From Lepidodermella squamata (lineage: Eukaryota > Gastrotricha): DNA of 64,000 bases. The position numbers and the translations under genes were made by a program. The notes under the pieces were generated by a model, which had not been told where the DNA came from, made no database searches, and was given only the letters and a program-made list of their open reading frames with translations. The stretch's first letter is position 1. Each line of letters starts with the position of its first letter. Positions 22,379 through 34,698 of this stretch are shown here, in pieces. The stretch spans positions 3,348,001 through 3,412,000 of the forward strand of contig JBLDXI010000009.1 in the NCBI GenBank assembly GCA_047495785.1. The letters run 5' to 3'.

Positions 22379-24928
22379 TCAAGTTACTGGAAGATGCGTT
22401 TTCATTTGAAGTTCGCCATAGCGACTACAGTCGCATGAGCTTTTCGTCGATTTGGAAGGCGTTGTAGCTTGGTTACTATTATGTCCGTTAGCTAGTTGCG
22501 TCGGGTTGTTTTGGCTGTCTTTACGGCTGGCGACCATGGGCGACGTACTCGCTGTTGTTGTATCGCTGTTGGCGGTCTTGAAGCAACGCTGCTTGCTGCG
22601 ATTCAGCTGGAAGCATTTCGCGGCACAGTAGGTCTTGAAGCGACTCCATAGCGGGTCGAATTCGCGGTTGCTCAGGGCATACTAAAATGAAAAGTAATTA
22701 TTCAAAATTCAGTTTTAAATTTTTTCATTTTTTAGCTTAATTTTAAATTTTTTTAAATTTAAAATTTAATTTCCATTTTTTTAATATTGGAATCGTAATA
22801 TTTCAACCGGTCATAATATTTGACAGTCTTTCGATGCTTATTCGCCTACTTCTTTGAAGTGGCTTTAAATTGGCTGGGTTGCGTCTTTTACTCTTCCACC
22901 CGACATTCTAAATTCCAATGTTAAGAATCAATGTTCAAAGTATAAGACACGCATGTTCGCCATTCAAACGTGCTAATTTCCTCTGATTTTTCGCGCACTT
23001 CCTACAGTGAAAATTTTGTCCCGAGAAAATGATAATGATTCATATGAGATTGACCTATATTTCCCAGAAGCATGCGGCTAATGAGAGGAATCGATTATTG
23101 GCAAAATTTGGGCGGAATTCGCTTATATTTTAATTGGTTCTCTCAAAGGTCCTTCCATCTTGTATTATCGAAATTAAAATTAAATCTTACAATGAAAGGA
23201 TTTGCAGTTGAGTTAAGATAGCCGAGCCATAGCGCGGATTTGAAGAGCCAGCCGTATTTCTCCGGATCGAGGGGCTCGGCTAAGAAGGCCGTGTCTACAA
23301 CCAGGAGAGTGAAGAAAGGAAACCAACACAACCCGAAACAGCCGAGAATTCGACCTGAGGAAAAAATTACTAAAATTTGACAAAATTAAATGATTATATC
23401 CGGCCTACCTAAAGTGACTTCAGTACGTAAATTAGCCGATTGATTCGAACCTTTTCGCCTAAATGAAAATTTCGACAGCGATAATTTGGACCATTTTGAC
23501 CCGCCGGTGGCTCCAGTTGAACTTCTTGATTGAGCAGGCGCCGATAATTGGCGAGAAGCCAACAGTTTACCCCTGAAATAAAATGGCGTGGAAATGCTGG
23601 AAAAATAAGCGATTTTAATGACTCACTTTTCTTCGTTATTACACGTGCTTAGATGCCGGTTAAATTTAACATCTCGCCCCGTGCTAATCTCACGGGTATC
23701 CATGGTGTTCGATGTAGTGCTCGCCCCAGGTGCCTCATTCTTTCGCTCAGATCCGCCGCGCGATTCTACCGATGACGGTTTATAGCTAACCGATGAGGCC
23801 TTCGCCAATGCGTAGAGTTGCCGCTTCGCAGCCACGTACATTCTCGCGTAAACAAATAGCATAATTCCGGTTGGGAACCAGAAAGAAACCATGGAAGAAG
23901 CTAGGGCGTAGTAAGGATTCACGTTGAACCCGCACACTGTTATATCATCCTCTTGATTTGCCGAACTGTTGCCAACCTGGCTCGAATTTCCAGCAACTAT
24001 GTGCCAGTCTAATTGAACGGGAATGTAGGATATTGCCAGGCTTAACACCCAAGCCATGCACGTCATTGAAACAGCGACTTTTGTCGTCATTAAAGAGCTA
24101 TATCGGAGGGGTTTAAATACGGCTACGTATCGTTCCATCGCTATGGTGATGATGCCAAGCAGCGAGGCTGTACAAAAGAACACGTCATTTGCGATGAAAA
24201 TTTTGCAGAACGAAGCGCCGAATGGCCAGTAGCCGCTTATATTTTGGACAATGTGAAAGGGCATGACGCAAATTGCAACTAGAAGATCGGCTGATGCGAG
24301 GGACATTACGAAGATGACGTTCGATTTCTTGGCTCGTAATCGATTAAACATAGCCAAGCTAAAATTTAAAAAAATGAAAAATTAGGGGCTCAAAATATTG
24401 GAATAATTTTTCCGAGAAAACTCGCTCAATAAAATTCAGAAAAATCCTCCTTAAATTTTTAAATTTTTTATTTTTTTATAATAATATTTAATTTTTTGTA
24501 TGATTTCCATTATTTTATTTTATTTTTGTTTATTTTATTATTTTTATTTTTTGGGTAGAAACCATCGTTTTCCCAACTAACCTCAAAATGACGAGAACGT
24601 TTCCAACAATTGACAATACAACCACGAGAATTTCTAGTATAGCCTCAGCAACGATGGTCCAGTCAGCTCCGTTCTGTTTCGCGTCATTGCCAGATCTCGA
24701 AAAATCACTCGCGAGACCTGAACTGTTGCGAAAGGTGCCAAAGACTTGCGAGGCGAAGACAATGTAATCGAGGTTAGCGCTATCCTCTTGCTGCCGATCG
24801 AAGCCACTCGTCGTGTCATCATAGTCGCTGATGAAAAGCGGCAAGGCAGTTGTAGACACCCTGGGTCTTAGTACCGTGATAGACGGTGGCGGCGGTGGGG
24901 TGGTGCTGATTTTTGATAAACTCCTCAT
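22379..24928 (-). CDS. Biogenic-amine GPCR B (D1-like group)
   Basis: The protein has 569 residues in five exons: 24928-24582, 24358-23627, 23572-23409, 23354-23191 and 22681-22379, all joining in frame. The N terminus is about 90 residues with N-glycosylation sequons. TM3 carries the amine Asp (C-K-I-F-I-A-N-D), followed by M-E-R-Y. Before TM5, S-Y-I-P-V-Q-L-D-W-H closely resembles the D1-receptor motif. TM5 is S-S-M-V-S-F-W-F-P, TM6 L-C-W-F-P-F-F, and TM7 W-L-G-Y-L-N-S-T-A-N-P-F-I|Y with an intron inside NPxxY. The third loop is long and Ser/Thr-rich, encoded partly by its own small exon. The tail has a Cys cluster (S-C-D-C-S) possibly used for palmitoylation. Known D1-like receptors couple to Gs. 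It is paralogous to GPCR A but has gained three introns or kept them. Confidence 0.88.
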
Positions 24929-25011
24929 ATTAACTGAGTAAATCTCGCAAGGCCGGCCATACTAGTCTCATGAATGGCGAGAAACACCACGGCACTTATC
25001 GCAGTTCGGCG

Positions 25012-25021
25012 CTATATAATA
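25012..25021 (-). promoter_or_regulatory. Probable TATA box of GPCR B
   Basis: ATTATATAGC on the minus strand lies about 85-93 bp upstream of the ATG. Confidence 0.4.
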
Positions 25022-27543
25022 TCGGAATAAAAATTATTTTTAGTTATTACACAGTAGGCATAATTATTTATCGAATTATTGGTGCGAAAAGATAAAAAAA
25101 TGTTCGGTGAACTGAAATGAGGAGACGCAAAGAAATTGGTGACCAAAACATATGGGCCTTCTATTAATAGCTGCGATGAGGAGGCGATAAAGCGTGAAAT
25201 TTGTTTAAAAATCTTCCCCCAACTGCGAAGACGAGAACAATGGAATATTATGTAATATCGTAAATTGACGTATTTACAGCAAGAAATCGTTTCTGAAGCC
25301 GCGATTTTTTCGCGTATATAAGGTCGCTTTTATTAGATTTCTGACAGACGATGATGATTAGTACCCGCTAGGACCGAGGGACTCGCGTTGGAACCCCAGC
25401 GGAGCGCAGGCTCTTTGTTATTTGGAAATCGTATTTTTTGAGATGACTAACTTTCCGCGGGCACGCGCAGATATGACCTATATATAATAAAATCGCTGTA
25501 AAAATTTCTCCTCCATCAACTTGTCTGTTGAAATAATTAGCTAGACAAATGTGGTGGGCCACGGGGCAGGAATTTTCAAAAAATGAATGCAAAGATATTT
25601 TGAAATCAGCACTGCCTATAACCTCCTGGGATAGAAATGATATATATGCGCTCCCACGAATTATTCCACGCCAGCCGAATTGCAGCTGAGACATAAATAT
25701 ATGCGAGCTAAATTTATGGAAATTTCACAAAGAAAAAACAAGCATATGCGTCGAATTATAAGCCATTTTTATTCAAAATAATCCCACCACAACTTTTCCC
25801 GAAACCAGTCGATTTTGAGGCTATTTCGAGGTTTAATTATAAAGTAAACATTCTCTTTTAGGAAGTGCGTTTTTTGTAATGGATAAAAGTACGTTGCCCC
25901 CGTTACCACCGGTAATAAAGTACAGGAACGAACAGATGCCGGCACACATGGTGCTATTTTTGTCTGCGTCAAGGAGTTCCCCTGGGCACGTCTAGGTATA
26001 TGAACGAAAATCGAACGAAAAAATGAATGAAAGGCATTGTTATAGACTAAAAATAGACATGATATGAATATCTCACTTCGCCGCGCCGTTTGGGGGCCAA
26101 ATTTGGCTCAGAAACTTCACGTCACGTTTCATTAATAAAGTCAGCAGTCAGCATTCATCGATAAATTATGGCCGCTATTTTCGTTTCTTCTCGGCGTGCA
26201 TTGGCAACGAACGCAGAATTTGACAGCTTATTCATATTACAAGCAGTTTTGTCTAACATTACTGCATTGAGTGTAGAATGTCATAGGTACTCGTCTAATG
26301 GCCGTTTACCGCGTTCGAATTTTCGCACCTTTTTCAATCGTTTTAGCATGAGTGCAAACGATGCCTATAAAGTTAGACTGAGAGAAAAAATAGGAGTATG
26401 GTTTAGGAATTTCGAGATAAATGAAGAAATTGGAAACAGGATCCTATTACAAAACCCCGGATATCATGCGCGGTGAGGTAATTAGAGGATATATATCACG
26501 CTCACATGTGACTGATGAGTTGGGACGACTTCAAACCACGAGCGAAGTAATTTCCAGATTATAATAATGCTAACTAAGAAATCTCCCCCACTTGACTTCT
26601 AAGCCACTTGCAAATTGCTTCCCGATAACGTTCGAATCATTTCAAAATCCAGAACAACTCGTCCTTTTGAACTTTTCGAATTCAAGTCGGAAAAAGAATT
26701 TCACTCACACGTTATGACGTGAAATGTTCTCTCTGGCGGAAGCTTTCACCGTCTCTACATCATGGCGTACCTGGGGCACGTGTCTAGATAGCCAATGTTG
26801 GGAAATCACGCTTTTGATTTTGAAAGCGTTCATCGGTTGATCTTAATTTTAGGTACACAAAATCGAAAACACTTCCGTCAGTGTTTTTATTTGCTTTTAG
26901 ATGTCATGGAAATATGATTTGTTATCAAAGATCGCGCAGGTCTTCGAAGGATCAGTCTTTAAGATATTCGATACTGCGGTGGTGAAATCGCTGCTGAACG
27001 GAAGAAGGAACGCGTCATTAGCTCGCCCCGCCGTATCATTACTCTAATTTTGCGTCGAGTCGAAAAACAACAGCGTTTTAGTGATTATTAAAGCGCGACA
27101 CGTTGAGAGTAGAGGCGCCGGATGCCGATCAACGTAGCGCAAGTATAGCTGCGACTGCTAAAATGACTCGGGCATTGATTTTTAAGAGCGTTAATGATAA
27201 CAAACAGGCTTTTTACAGGCGCCAAAGTTATGCCGCATCGTCATTATTATAATCGAGTATCATCTTTCAACTGCTGCCTGTCATTATTATTATCATCCAT
27301 CAGCCGAATAACACCTACTCGAGCTTCAATCTAAAATATGTGCCGTTTCATCTCTTTTTTCCTCACCCACTGACTGCTCACTTTTTGCTATCAACTCGAC
27401 TCCAACGTAAGTGAGAGAGCATAAAACAAATTCGCACGATTTTCACCTACTTACTATTATAAAAACGCAAGATTATGGCAATATATTTCTCGAACTAAAC
27501 AACTGCTGTTAATTTCAACCGCTGATAATCTCACCTGTAAATA
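25022..27543. other. Intergenic region between divergent GPCR B and the STK32-type kinase
   Basis: This is 2.5 kb of divergent promoter region. One 102-codon frame (26168-26476, plus) has an ATG but no recognisable domain, splice partner or clear coding bias, so I do not call it. No RNA gene is seen. Confidence 0.5.
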
Positions 27544-29077
27544 ATGGGTTCGTGCCTTTCGGGCCCAAAAGCTCCTGTCGTGGAGGACCCTTACAAAGAG
27601 AGTAAGAATGTCCTATATTTTTAAAACTTCCTCCTTAATAATTTTTATTTCAGTTGATTTTTATAGTTTCAACCTACTGCGAGCAATCGGTCGCGGTGCG
27701 TTCGGTAAAGTATGTATCGTCGAGAAGAAAGATTCGAAAAAGCACTTCGCCATGAAGTACATGGCTAAAGACATATGCATCCAGTCTGGCTGTGTGAAGA
27801 ACGTTATCCGCGAGTTGGAACTGTTGAAAAAACTCAGCCACACCTTCATCGTCAATCTTTGGTTTTCGTTTCAAGACGACGAAGACCTTTTCATTGTTCT
27901 CGATCTTATGCTAGGCGGTGATTTGCGCCATCATCTAACGCAGAGTAAGTTCTAGAAGGTCAAAGTTCAATAGGAAATCAAGAGTTGAAATTTGATATTT
28001 TCAAACAGAGGTCAGATTCAATGAAAAAATGGTTAAGCTTTATATAGCCGAGTGCGGAAGTGCTCTGGACTACTTACGCTCCATTAACGTGGTACATCGT
28101 GATATTAAACCCGACAACATTTTGCTAGACGAGAATGGTCATGTATGTTGGCAGATTTCTATTTTTAGCTGAATTTAAGTGATTTTTGTAGGCTCATTTG
28201 ACGGACTTTAACGTCGCCGTCCTGTTGGAGGATGGCAAAATGGCTCACGGAGCGTCCGGAACGCGGCCCTACATGGCTCCTGAAGTATTCAGGTGTTACA
28301 TAGACGAAACCTCAGTTTACGCATTCCCGGTCGATTGGTGGAGTCTCGGCATCACAGCTTACGAGCTACTCCGCTACAAACGCCCCTTTGAGATTCACTC
28401 AGACACATCGACCCACGCGGTTTTAGAGCATTTCAACAAGCCCCTGGAGGTTTCAACGCATTGGTCGCACGAATTCGCCGATTTACTCGTGCGAATGTTG
28501 GCGATTAATCCGGACAAACGGTTGTCAACTCTCGACCAGCTCAAAGCTCATGCGGCTTATAAAGACACTAATTGGGAGGAAATTATGAAAAAAGAAACGA
28601 AGCCGTTGTTTGTACCTAAGAAAAACGAACTACACTGCGATCCCGCCTACGAGCTTGAGGAGATGATTGTCGAGGCTCGACCTCTACACGCGAAAAAGCC
28701 GAAGAGCAAAAAGGGCAAGCCGGTGAAGAAGGGGCAGGTGACCCCGGACAACCCTAACGTAAGACAACGCCTCATCGATTTTCCACCCTTGAGTGCATTT
28801 TTGATTACAGGATCCTTTCCAGTTGGGATTGAAACGCCTCGAAAAAGACTTCGTTATCTTCAATCGATTAAAGTAATTTTCAAATTACGCGCGAGTTGAT
28901 ATGATGAATGATCATTTTTCTAACAGGGAAACAGCTGACAAGGGTCAAAAATCGAACCGGCCTGATGTCGTGCCAAATACGTCAATCAACGGTACTTCTT
29001 CGGGTGAAAACGAAACAAATAAAACCCTGAAAACCATTATAGAGCCAGGAGCGTTCAACTCTGTGGCGCCAGTTTAG
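27544..29077 (+). CDS. STK32: Serine/threonine kinase of the STK32 (YANK) family
   Basis: The protein has 420 residues in six exons: 27544-27601, 27654-27944, 28009-28142, 28192-28758, 28811-28872 and 28927-29077. The N terminus M-G-S-C-L-S is a predicted N-myristoylation plus palmitoylation signal, so it is probably membrane-attached. The kinase domain spans about 23-285: glycine loop G-R-G-A-F-G-K-V, catalytic Lys in F-A-M-K (about 54), [10 protein letters not shown] (Asp about 148), and T-D-F-N instead of D-F-G, which is a hallmark of this AGC-like family. Y-M-A-P-E and V-D-W-W-S-L-G-I follow. After the domain come [13 protein letters not shown], a Lys-rich stretch, and K-D-F-V-I-F-N-R, also characteristic of the family. 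Its length matches known members. Substrates of the family are poorly known. It converges with FANK1. Confidence 0.95.
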
Positions 29078-29731
29078 CCAACCGCAGTCGGCTCCAACAC
29101 AAAAAATAACCACGTTCCACAAAATTTTCACTGGCTCAAACGTTTACCTTCATTTCTTTTTACTGTGTGACTGCGGTTGTGCTGATCTGAGACAACTATT
29201 TTATTCGATTTTTTTTATTCTAAAATTGTACATATATATATAATATTATGACAAATTTATAAATAACTATCGCATGTTATCACAGTATAACCAGCAACAA
29301 CTAAGATGAATGTTTGGCATCGCGCAGTCCAAGTCAATCAATTGTACAGAGCATTATTTCTCTTGGCTTTCTCATCATCATCAATCTTCAACAGCGATAA
29401 ATAGGAACAGGTAAAGACATTATCTTGATTTCATCACAACAAGCCCATTTATTCGCTATTAGATTACTGGAATGTAATTGTGGATTAGAATGTCTATGAT
29501 TTTTTTCAACTATTTTTTTGTTGTGCTCGTCTCTTTGCATCTGCTAAGAAAAGACCAGTATTTTTGTATGACGAAGCTATTAAGTTCTTTTGCTCGATGA
29601 TGTTATAAAATATATATATATGCGAGAGCATCATCAACGGACGATATTATTACTATGGAAAAAAATTATGAATAAAATTGCGCTGATTTTCTCTTCATTA
29701 TAGGTAACAAAATTTGGACGTTTTTTTTATA
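29078..29731. other. Shared 3' flank of the convergent STK32 and FANK1 genes
   Basis: This AT-rich stretch should contain both 3' UTRs. AATAAA at 29671-29676 is a candidate distal poly(A) signal for the kinase. No other gene is seen. Confidence 0.5.
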
Positions 29732-32101
29732 TCACTTTTTTACGGCAGCTGCTGGCGGCGCGGGAGGTTGCTGCTTCGCTTTGCGGCTTTGCAACTCGTC
29801 GTCGATTAATTTAGCGATAGCGCGTCGCTCCATTGCTCGCGCCTGTTTTGCGAAATTACATGTCACATGTTTTGCTATAAATTTCCTAAAATTACTACTC
29901 ACCATGTCGAGGGCTGTTTTGCCGTAGCTGTTTTTAATGCCTACATCCGCACCAGCGTCGAGGAGTACCTGAACCAGGTTCGTGTGGTTGTTTACCGCTA
30001 ATTCATAAAAAGACACAGGATATTAAACAAGAAACCTCGCTGACACGCACACAAAAAATCTCAGGGACAGAGCTAAGTAGGTCATATTTAATTTTAGCAT
30101 ATTGTGCTAAACGGAAGAAATATAACGCCAGAGTTAAATTTCCTGTACGTTATGCATTAGGATATTTTTTGAATAAAAATATGTCCAGAAAAACAAAGCG
30201 GCATATTCAAGGCTAATGTTTTTCAACCTGGGCCTGCCTAAAAACCTAAATTTAAGCTCAATCAATCAATTAGGAAAATTCTTCATTTCAGACGAATAGG
30301 CTGGAAAAATTTCGCAAAAAATTCTTTTAATTTTTCAAATTTATTGCACGTAGATACTACTTGAAATTTCGTCGAAATTCTTTGGGAATTATTTGATCCG
30401 ATTATTTATTAATCCTTTTCTCAAATCGAATAATAAAAATCTGAAATTTTCGGGTGGTCATTTTGGAGCTTCTTGGTGTGATCTTTTTGCACAAATTATG
30501 AATCATCACTATGCAAAAAAATGCAGCGATGATTCATAATTATTAGCTCTTGTTCACACTAAGTTAATAAATATTCAAAATTGTGTCCCGCTTGCTGGCA
30601 AATTTGGTTTCATTCAAAAAACCAAATTTGCCAAAACCCAAAAACCATGGAAAACGTCGCAGAAATGTTTAAGAAATAAATTGAATATTTATCAAAAAAA
30701 TGGAAATATTTGAAAAATATTAAAAAAAGAAACAAATTAGCTCCCTCGAAAATTAAGCCCAAATTTCAATTTTGTGTTCTAAAGGAAAATTTTAGATTAT
30801 GTTTATCGTGTGGGTTCATACATGTCTAAATGGCTCTTCGACTCCTATTTCAAGACATTTTTATAGCATTATCAATCCCAGACCGCCTACATTTTTTCAT
30901 GCAAGCTCGCTCCTACATAATTAATAATTATGAAATCTGCACGTGATTTATTTGCGTTGATTGACGGTGCCAAAAAAAGCGTAGAAAAATTATTTTACCT
31001 GCAGTCATCAGCGCAGTTTTCCCGTCCTTGTCCGTAACATCAACGTTAGCTTTACGCCGAATGAGGATCCTCGCCATATCGGCATTGCCGGTCACCGTCG
31101 CCAGCCGCAGCAACGGCGTCCAGCCCGTTGTCGAATCGGCAATGTTAGCATCAGCACCATTTCGCAGCAACCACTCGATAAGCTCCGTGTTATTCGAATC
31201 AACCGCCCAGTGAACCGCCGTTGAACCGCCGCGGTCGCACAGCGTTAGCGACGCGCCGCGTTCTGCTAGCATTTTAACAACGGGAATTTGACCGGCGAAG
31301 CACGCCAGCATGAGCGCCGTCTTGCCGGCCTCGTTTTGATGATCGATTTCGGCACCGCGATCGATTAAACACTCGACAATATCCACATAGCCGCGCTGGC
31401 TGGCTTGCATTAGCGGGGTGAAGCCATACTTATCGGTTACATGAATCGAGACCTCCCTAAGCAAACAATACATTAGTCATAAAAAAAGTCGGTCAAATCG
31501 ATATTTCTACTTGGTGTCTAGAATTTTGTTTAGTCCAACGAGGTCATTTGCGATGATGGCTTTATGAAGATGCTCGCCTGTTAGAGGTTCGCGAATAGTT
31601 TTGACGGTAGTGACCGCACTCCAGTCTGAATTGATATCTTGCGACACGGTGAAGCGCAACCGGTATCGATAGCTTTCTTGAGGGTGAAGATTTTCGCACG
31701 AATGAGTTTTCGCAAAACCACTGAAAAACGGTCAAGATTTTTAAATAATCGCAAGAAATAAAAAATACATACGCGTAAATATTAACCCATTGGCCTTGCT
31801 TGTCCTGTTCCTGAAGCGTTACCTTGATTCGCTCAGCATTTTTGAGACGTCGCGAAACTTTCTTCTCAGCCTCGGCTAGGCATTCCTCCCAGTAGAGTTC
31901 GATTGAGCAGTGAGTAACTTTTCCAACCACGGGCGGGTCAGGTTTCGGCAGTAGGTCTGTATCGTTCATCATGGCTGTTTTTTTCTGTGAGGTCATACGA
32001 CTGAGACTGAGGCGGTTGCTCGATTCCGTACGAATTAAAATTTGCTTCGCAGCCGCTTTGTTAATCTCCTCATTTTTAACAGCTTTCAATAAATCGGTCA
32101 T
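29732..32101 (-). CDS. FANK1: FANK1: fibronectin III plus ankyrin repeat protein
   Basis: The protein has 400 residues in five in-frame exons: 32101-31773, 31720-31511, 31456-30999, 29997-29903 and 29842-29732. After a charged N terminus of about 50 residues, the FN3 domain opens [18 protein letters not shown], the conserved FANK1 start, and includes S-Y-R-Y-R-L. The linker [14 protein letters not shown] is also FANK1-specific. About six ankyrin repeats follow ([30 protein letters not shown]). The end is Ala/Pro/Lys-rich. In vertebrates FANK1 is a testis and ciliated-cell nuclear protein; a germline or ciliary role here is inference. The kinase-proximal intron 3 (about 1 kb) holds two hairpins. 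Confidence 0.93.
30495..30540. repeat. Hairpin 1 in FANK1 intron 3
   Basis: ATTATGAATCATC (30495-30507) pairs perfectly with 30528-30540 across a 20-nt loop, and pairing continues partly into the loop. Confidence 0.7.
30597..30632. repeat. Hairpin 2 in FANK1 intron 3
   Basis: GGCAAATTTGGTTT (30597-30610) pairs perfectly with 30619-30632 across an 8-nt loop. It lies about 60 bp from hairpin 1. Confidence 0.75.
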
Positions 32102-34698
32102 TTCTGCCGCTTAAATCACGCCTACAGAATACGGAGCATATTATAATAGAACAATAGCACAATAATTAATGCGTTTATACGGGACTCAAGTGCGCCCGAA
32201 GAGAAATGAGCAACATACCTCGCCATGCTTTCCTACGATATCGCGAATCACTGCCAATATAATAGCTAAAACCGCTCCTTTTCACAACGTTGCCAAGTAA
32301 TCGCCGTCTAGCAGGAAGATTGCACGTCTACGTCGAATAACGATTTTTCCCGATAGCAAGAAATCAAGCTCGATAGCGGAGCGGAAATGAAACGAAAATA
32401 CCAACACAGCCGTAAAATGAGCTAAGGAACTTTTGAATTAAACCAAATAACTATCGCGCTATTAATGCCTGCTAAATTTTTTACAGCCACTTTAAATACT
32501 GCCCGCGCAAAGCATAAACGCTGAAAGTTTACCAATACCAACAGTCAATAATTTTTGCTGGCTCATCTGAATGCACATCGGATAGCATTAATATTTCAGC
32601 ATAAATAATCTAATAAATATGCTCACATGGTTCATGTCGCGTCGAAGTGCGCACTCTCGATGGCAACATGCGAAGACTCAGCCATAAACATCACCGGCGT
32701 TTGTGTGAAAGTAGAATGTATGAGCAAGTCGGCAAGTGCATTGCCAATAGAATACTTGACAGTTTAAATAGACATTTGAATGTCTGGGTGGTAAATTTTT
32801 GCACACAAAAAATCATGAATGCCCTGACTTTGACCCTTCTCAATGCCGAGGAGAAGTCGACTTCTGCACCGCGCCTCTTTTAGCTAGCTATCGTATTCCT
32901 TTTTAGTTGAATGGCTCGCTTATAACGCCACCTTTTACCTTGGGTGAAAAAGAATAAGCAAGGGAGAAATTGGGTTTTTTCTAGAAATATTAACACATGA
33001 TAGGTATAATAAAATGAATGAACGACTCGCCGAGGTCAAAAATGCCGCTGCCATTTATTCGTGGCGAGTTGGCCATTAATTGATCTGAAAAACTGGTACT
33101 TGCGGAGTAAAGAGGCGTTTGCAAAGATTTGACGGTATTCACTTCCCAAATAGCAGCAATGCTAAATAGACTATCATTATCTCGCGGGTTGCGCGCCCGA
33201 AAATTTTGCCAGAAATAGAAACAAGTGGTGTAATGTTTTTGATGCGCAGAAAACCATTTCTTTCTGCGCATCAAAAGCACGATCAGGCTATTTTAACGAT
33301 TTCAAAGATCAGGCCGCGAATGACTTGGTGACGATGCAAAGAAGTTAATTTTACGTCATTTGTTTCTATTTCCGGCACACTTTTCTGGCGCGCAACCCGC
33401 GATATGGTTATTCTCTTGGTGGTTTTAAATTAGTGAGTAGTAAATAAAACCTAAATGGAGGCATCCTTAAATCAAGAGGAATTATGGTCCAAAAGGCACA
33501 AGTAGCCTGCCGTAAACAGATAGTTATGCTGACGCAATAAATACGCAGAAATGAGCTATCTCAAGTTGATGAATCTGATAAATTGATGATACACAAATCG
33601 TCCATCAAAGAATATAAGACTAATATTCGGGAGTGAAAATCTTGAAATTACGACCGAATTGCCCGATAAGAAGAACGCAATTGCCTACATTCAGTCGATA
33701 TACTCAGTTCAGAAATGTATATTCAGTCGATAGGCAAAGCACCTGGTCATCGCGGAATCGCACCAATGCTCACTCACCAATGATATCCTACACATGTTAC
33801 GACGCAAAACCATGGCGACAATGGCAGTGAAGTCGGTATCAGCTATCATCATGCTTGGTGCCCACTGGCGCGGTTCCACGATGCCCGTGTGATACTTATG
33901 ATACATATGTGATGCAAAATAAAACAAAAAATCTGCAAAAATTGTACCTAAATGTTCGATGATTTCACCCCAATGTTTAACGCTCAGTCTCCCAGCCAGG
34001 TGGAAGTTTCATTCCAGTGCGTACAGAATATTTAGTGGCCACTGGCTATCGACAGGCAGCCTATTGGGTACCCAGTTGCTGGAAGCTGCTGGTAAGGACG
34101 CGTTGCCACGTGCTTATCGGCAACCTTGAACAAAATTGAAAATGTTGACTATTCAGTTGATCACAAATTGCATGAAAATAATCTTTATAAAATTTAACGT
34201 ACTATTGAATTTTAATTTATGTGAAAGAATTTTTATGGTGATTTTGGCGCCATAAAGATTTTCGAAAACCAAAGAAGAAACCTAGAATTGGCATCGCAGC
34301 TGTAGCATTTGGGCCTTGGGACTTTGGACTGATCATCTTGTTTAAAGCCAAAGATACTTATCTTGTCTCGGTGATAGCTCAATTAGAATAATCAAATCTT
34401 CAAAACCATTAAGTGTTTATTTCCCATTATTTCTGGTGTCCTGCGTTGGATCGCTGTTTTCTAGAATGTTCAATGTTCCTCGCATTTCTTGTTCATGACG
34501 GTCACAATTTCAAGTTGCAAAATAGGAGAGATGTCTGTCCAAATTCATTGAATCCTTTCGAGTTCTTGTGATCTGCTGATCTGATACTCATCTTTTATTT
34601 CATTCTGCTTTTCCGCTGGTGCCGAAAAATACAACAGAAACAAAAGCAGCTTAGGTCTTGGGTGTCTAATTTATATTCATTTAAATTTATCTAGTGTC
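32102..34698. other. Intergenic region upstream of FANK1 and CNNM, with a MITE-like element
   Basis: This 2.6 kb lies between divergent genes and contains no convincing coding frame. It includes a palindromic element at 33182-33402, listed separately. Confidence 0.55.
33182..33402. mobile_element. 221-bp palindromic MITE-like element
   Basis: Terminal inverted repeats of 16 bp are perfect (TCGCGGGTTGCGCGCC at 33182-33197 and its complement at 33387-33402), and imperfect pairing continues for roughly 25 bp further inward. In the middle lies a second, perfect 16-bp hairpin (33237-33252 with 33261-33276, 8-nt loop). The element has no reading frame. TA or TAT flanks both ends, so a short target duplication is possible, but the boundary is ambiguous by one base. 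It is probably a non-autonomous DNA transposon; the family is not identified. Confidence 0.65.

Noticed and set aside
26168-26476. A 102-codon plus-strand frame with ATG upstream of the STK32 gene
   Set aside because: It has no domain, signal peptide, splice signals or homology I can recognise, and one frame of this length can occur by chance in this much spacer.
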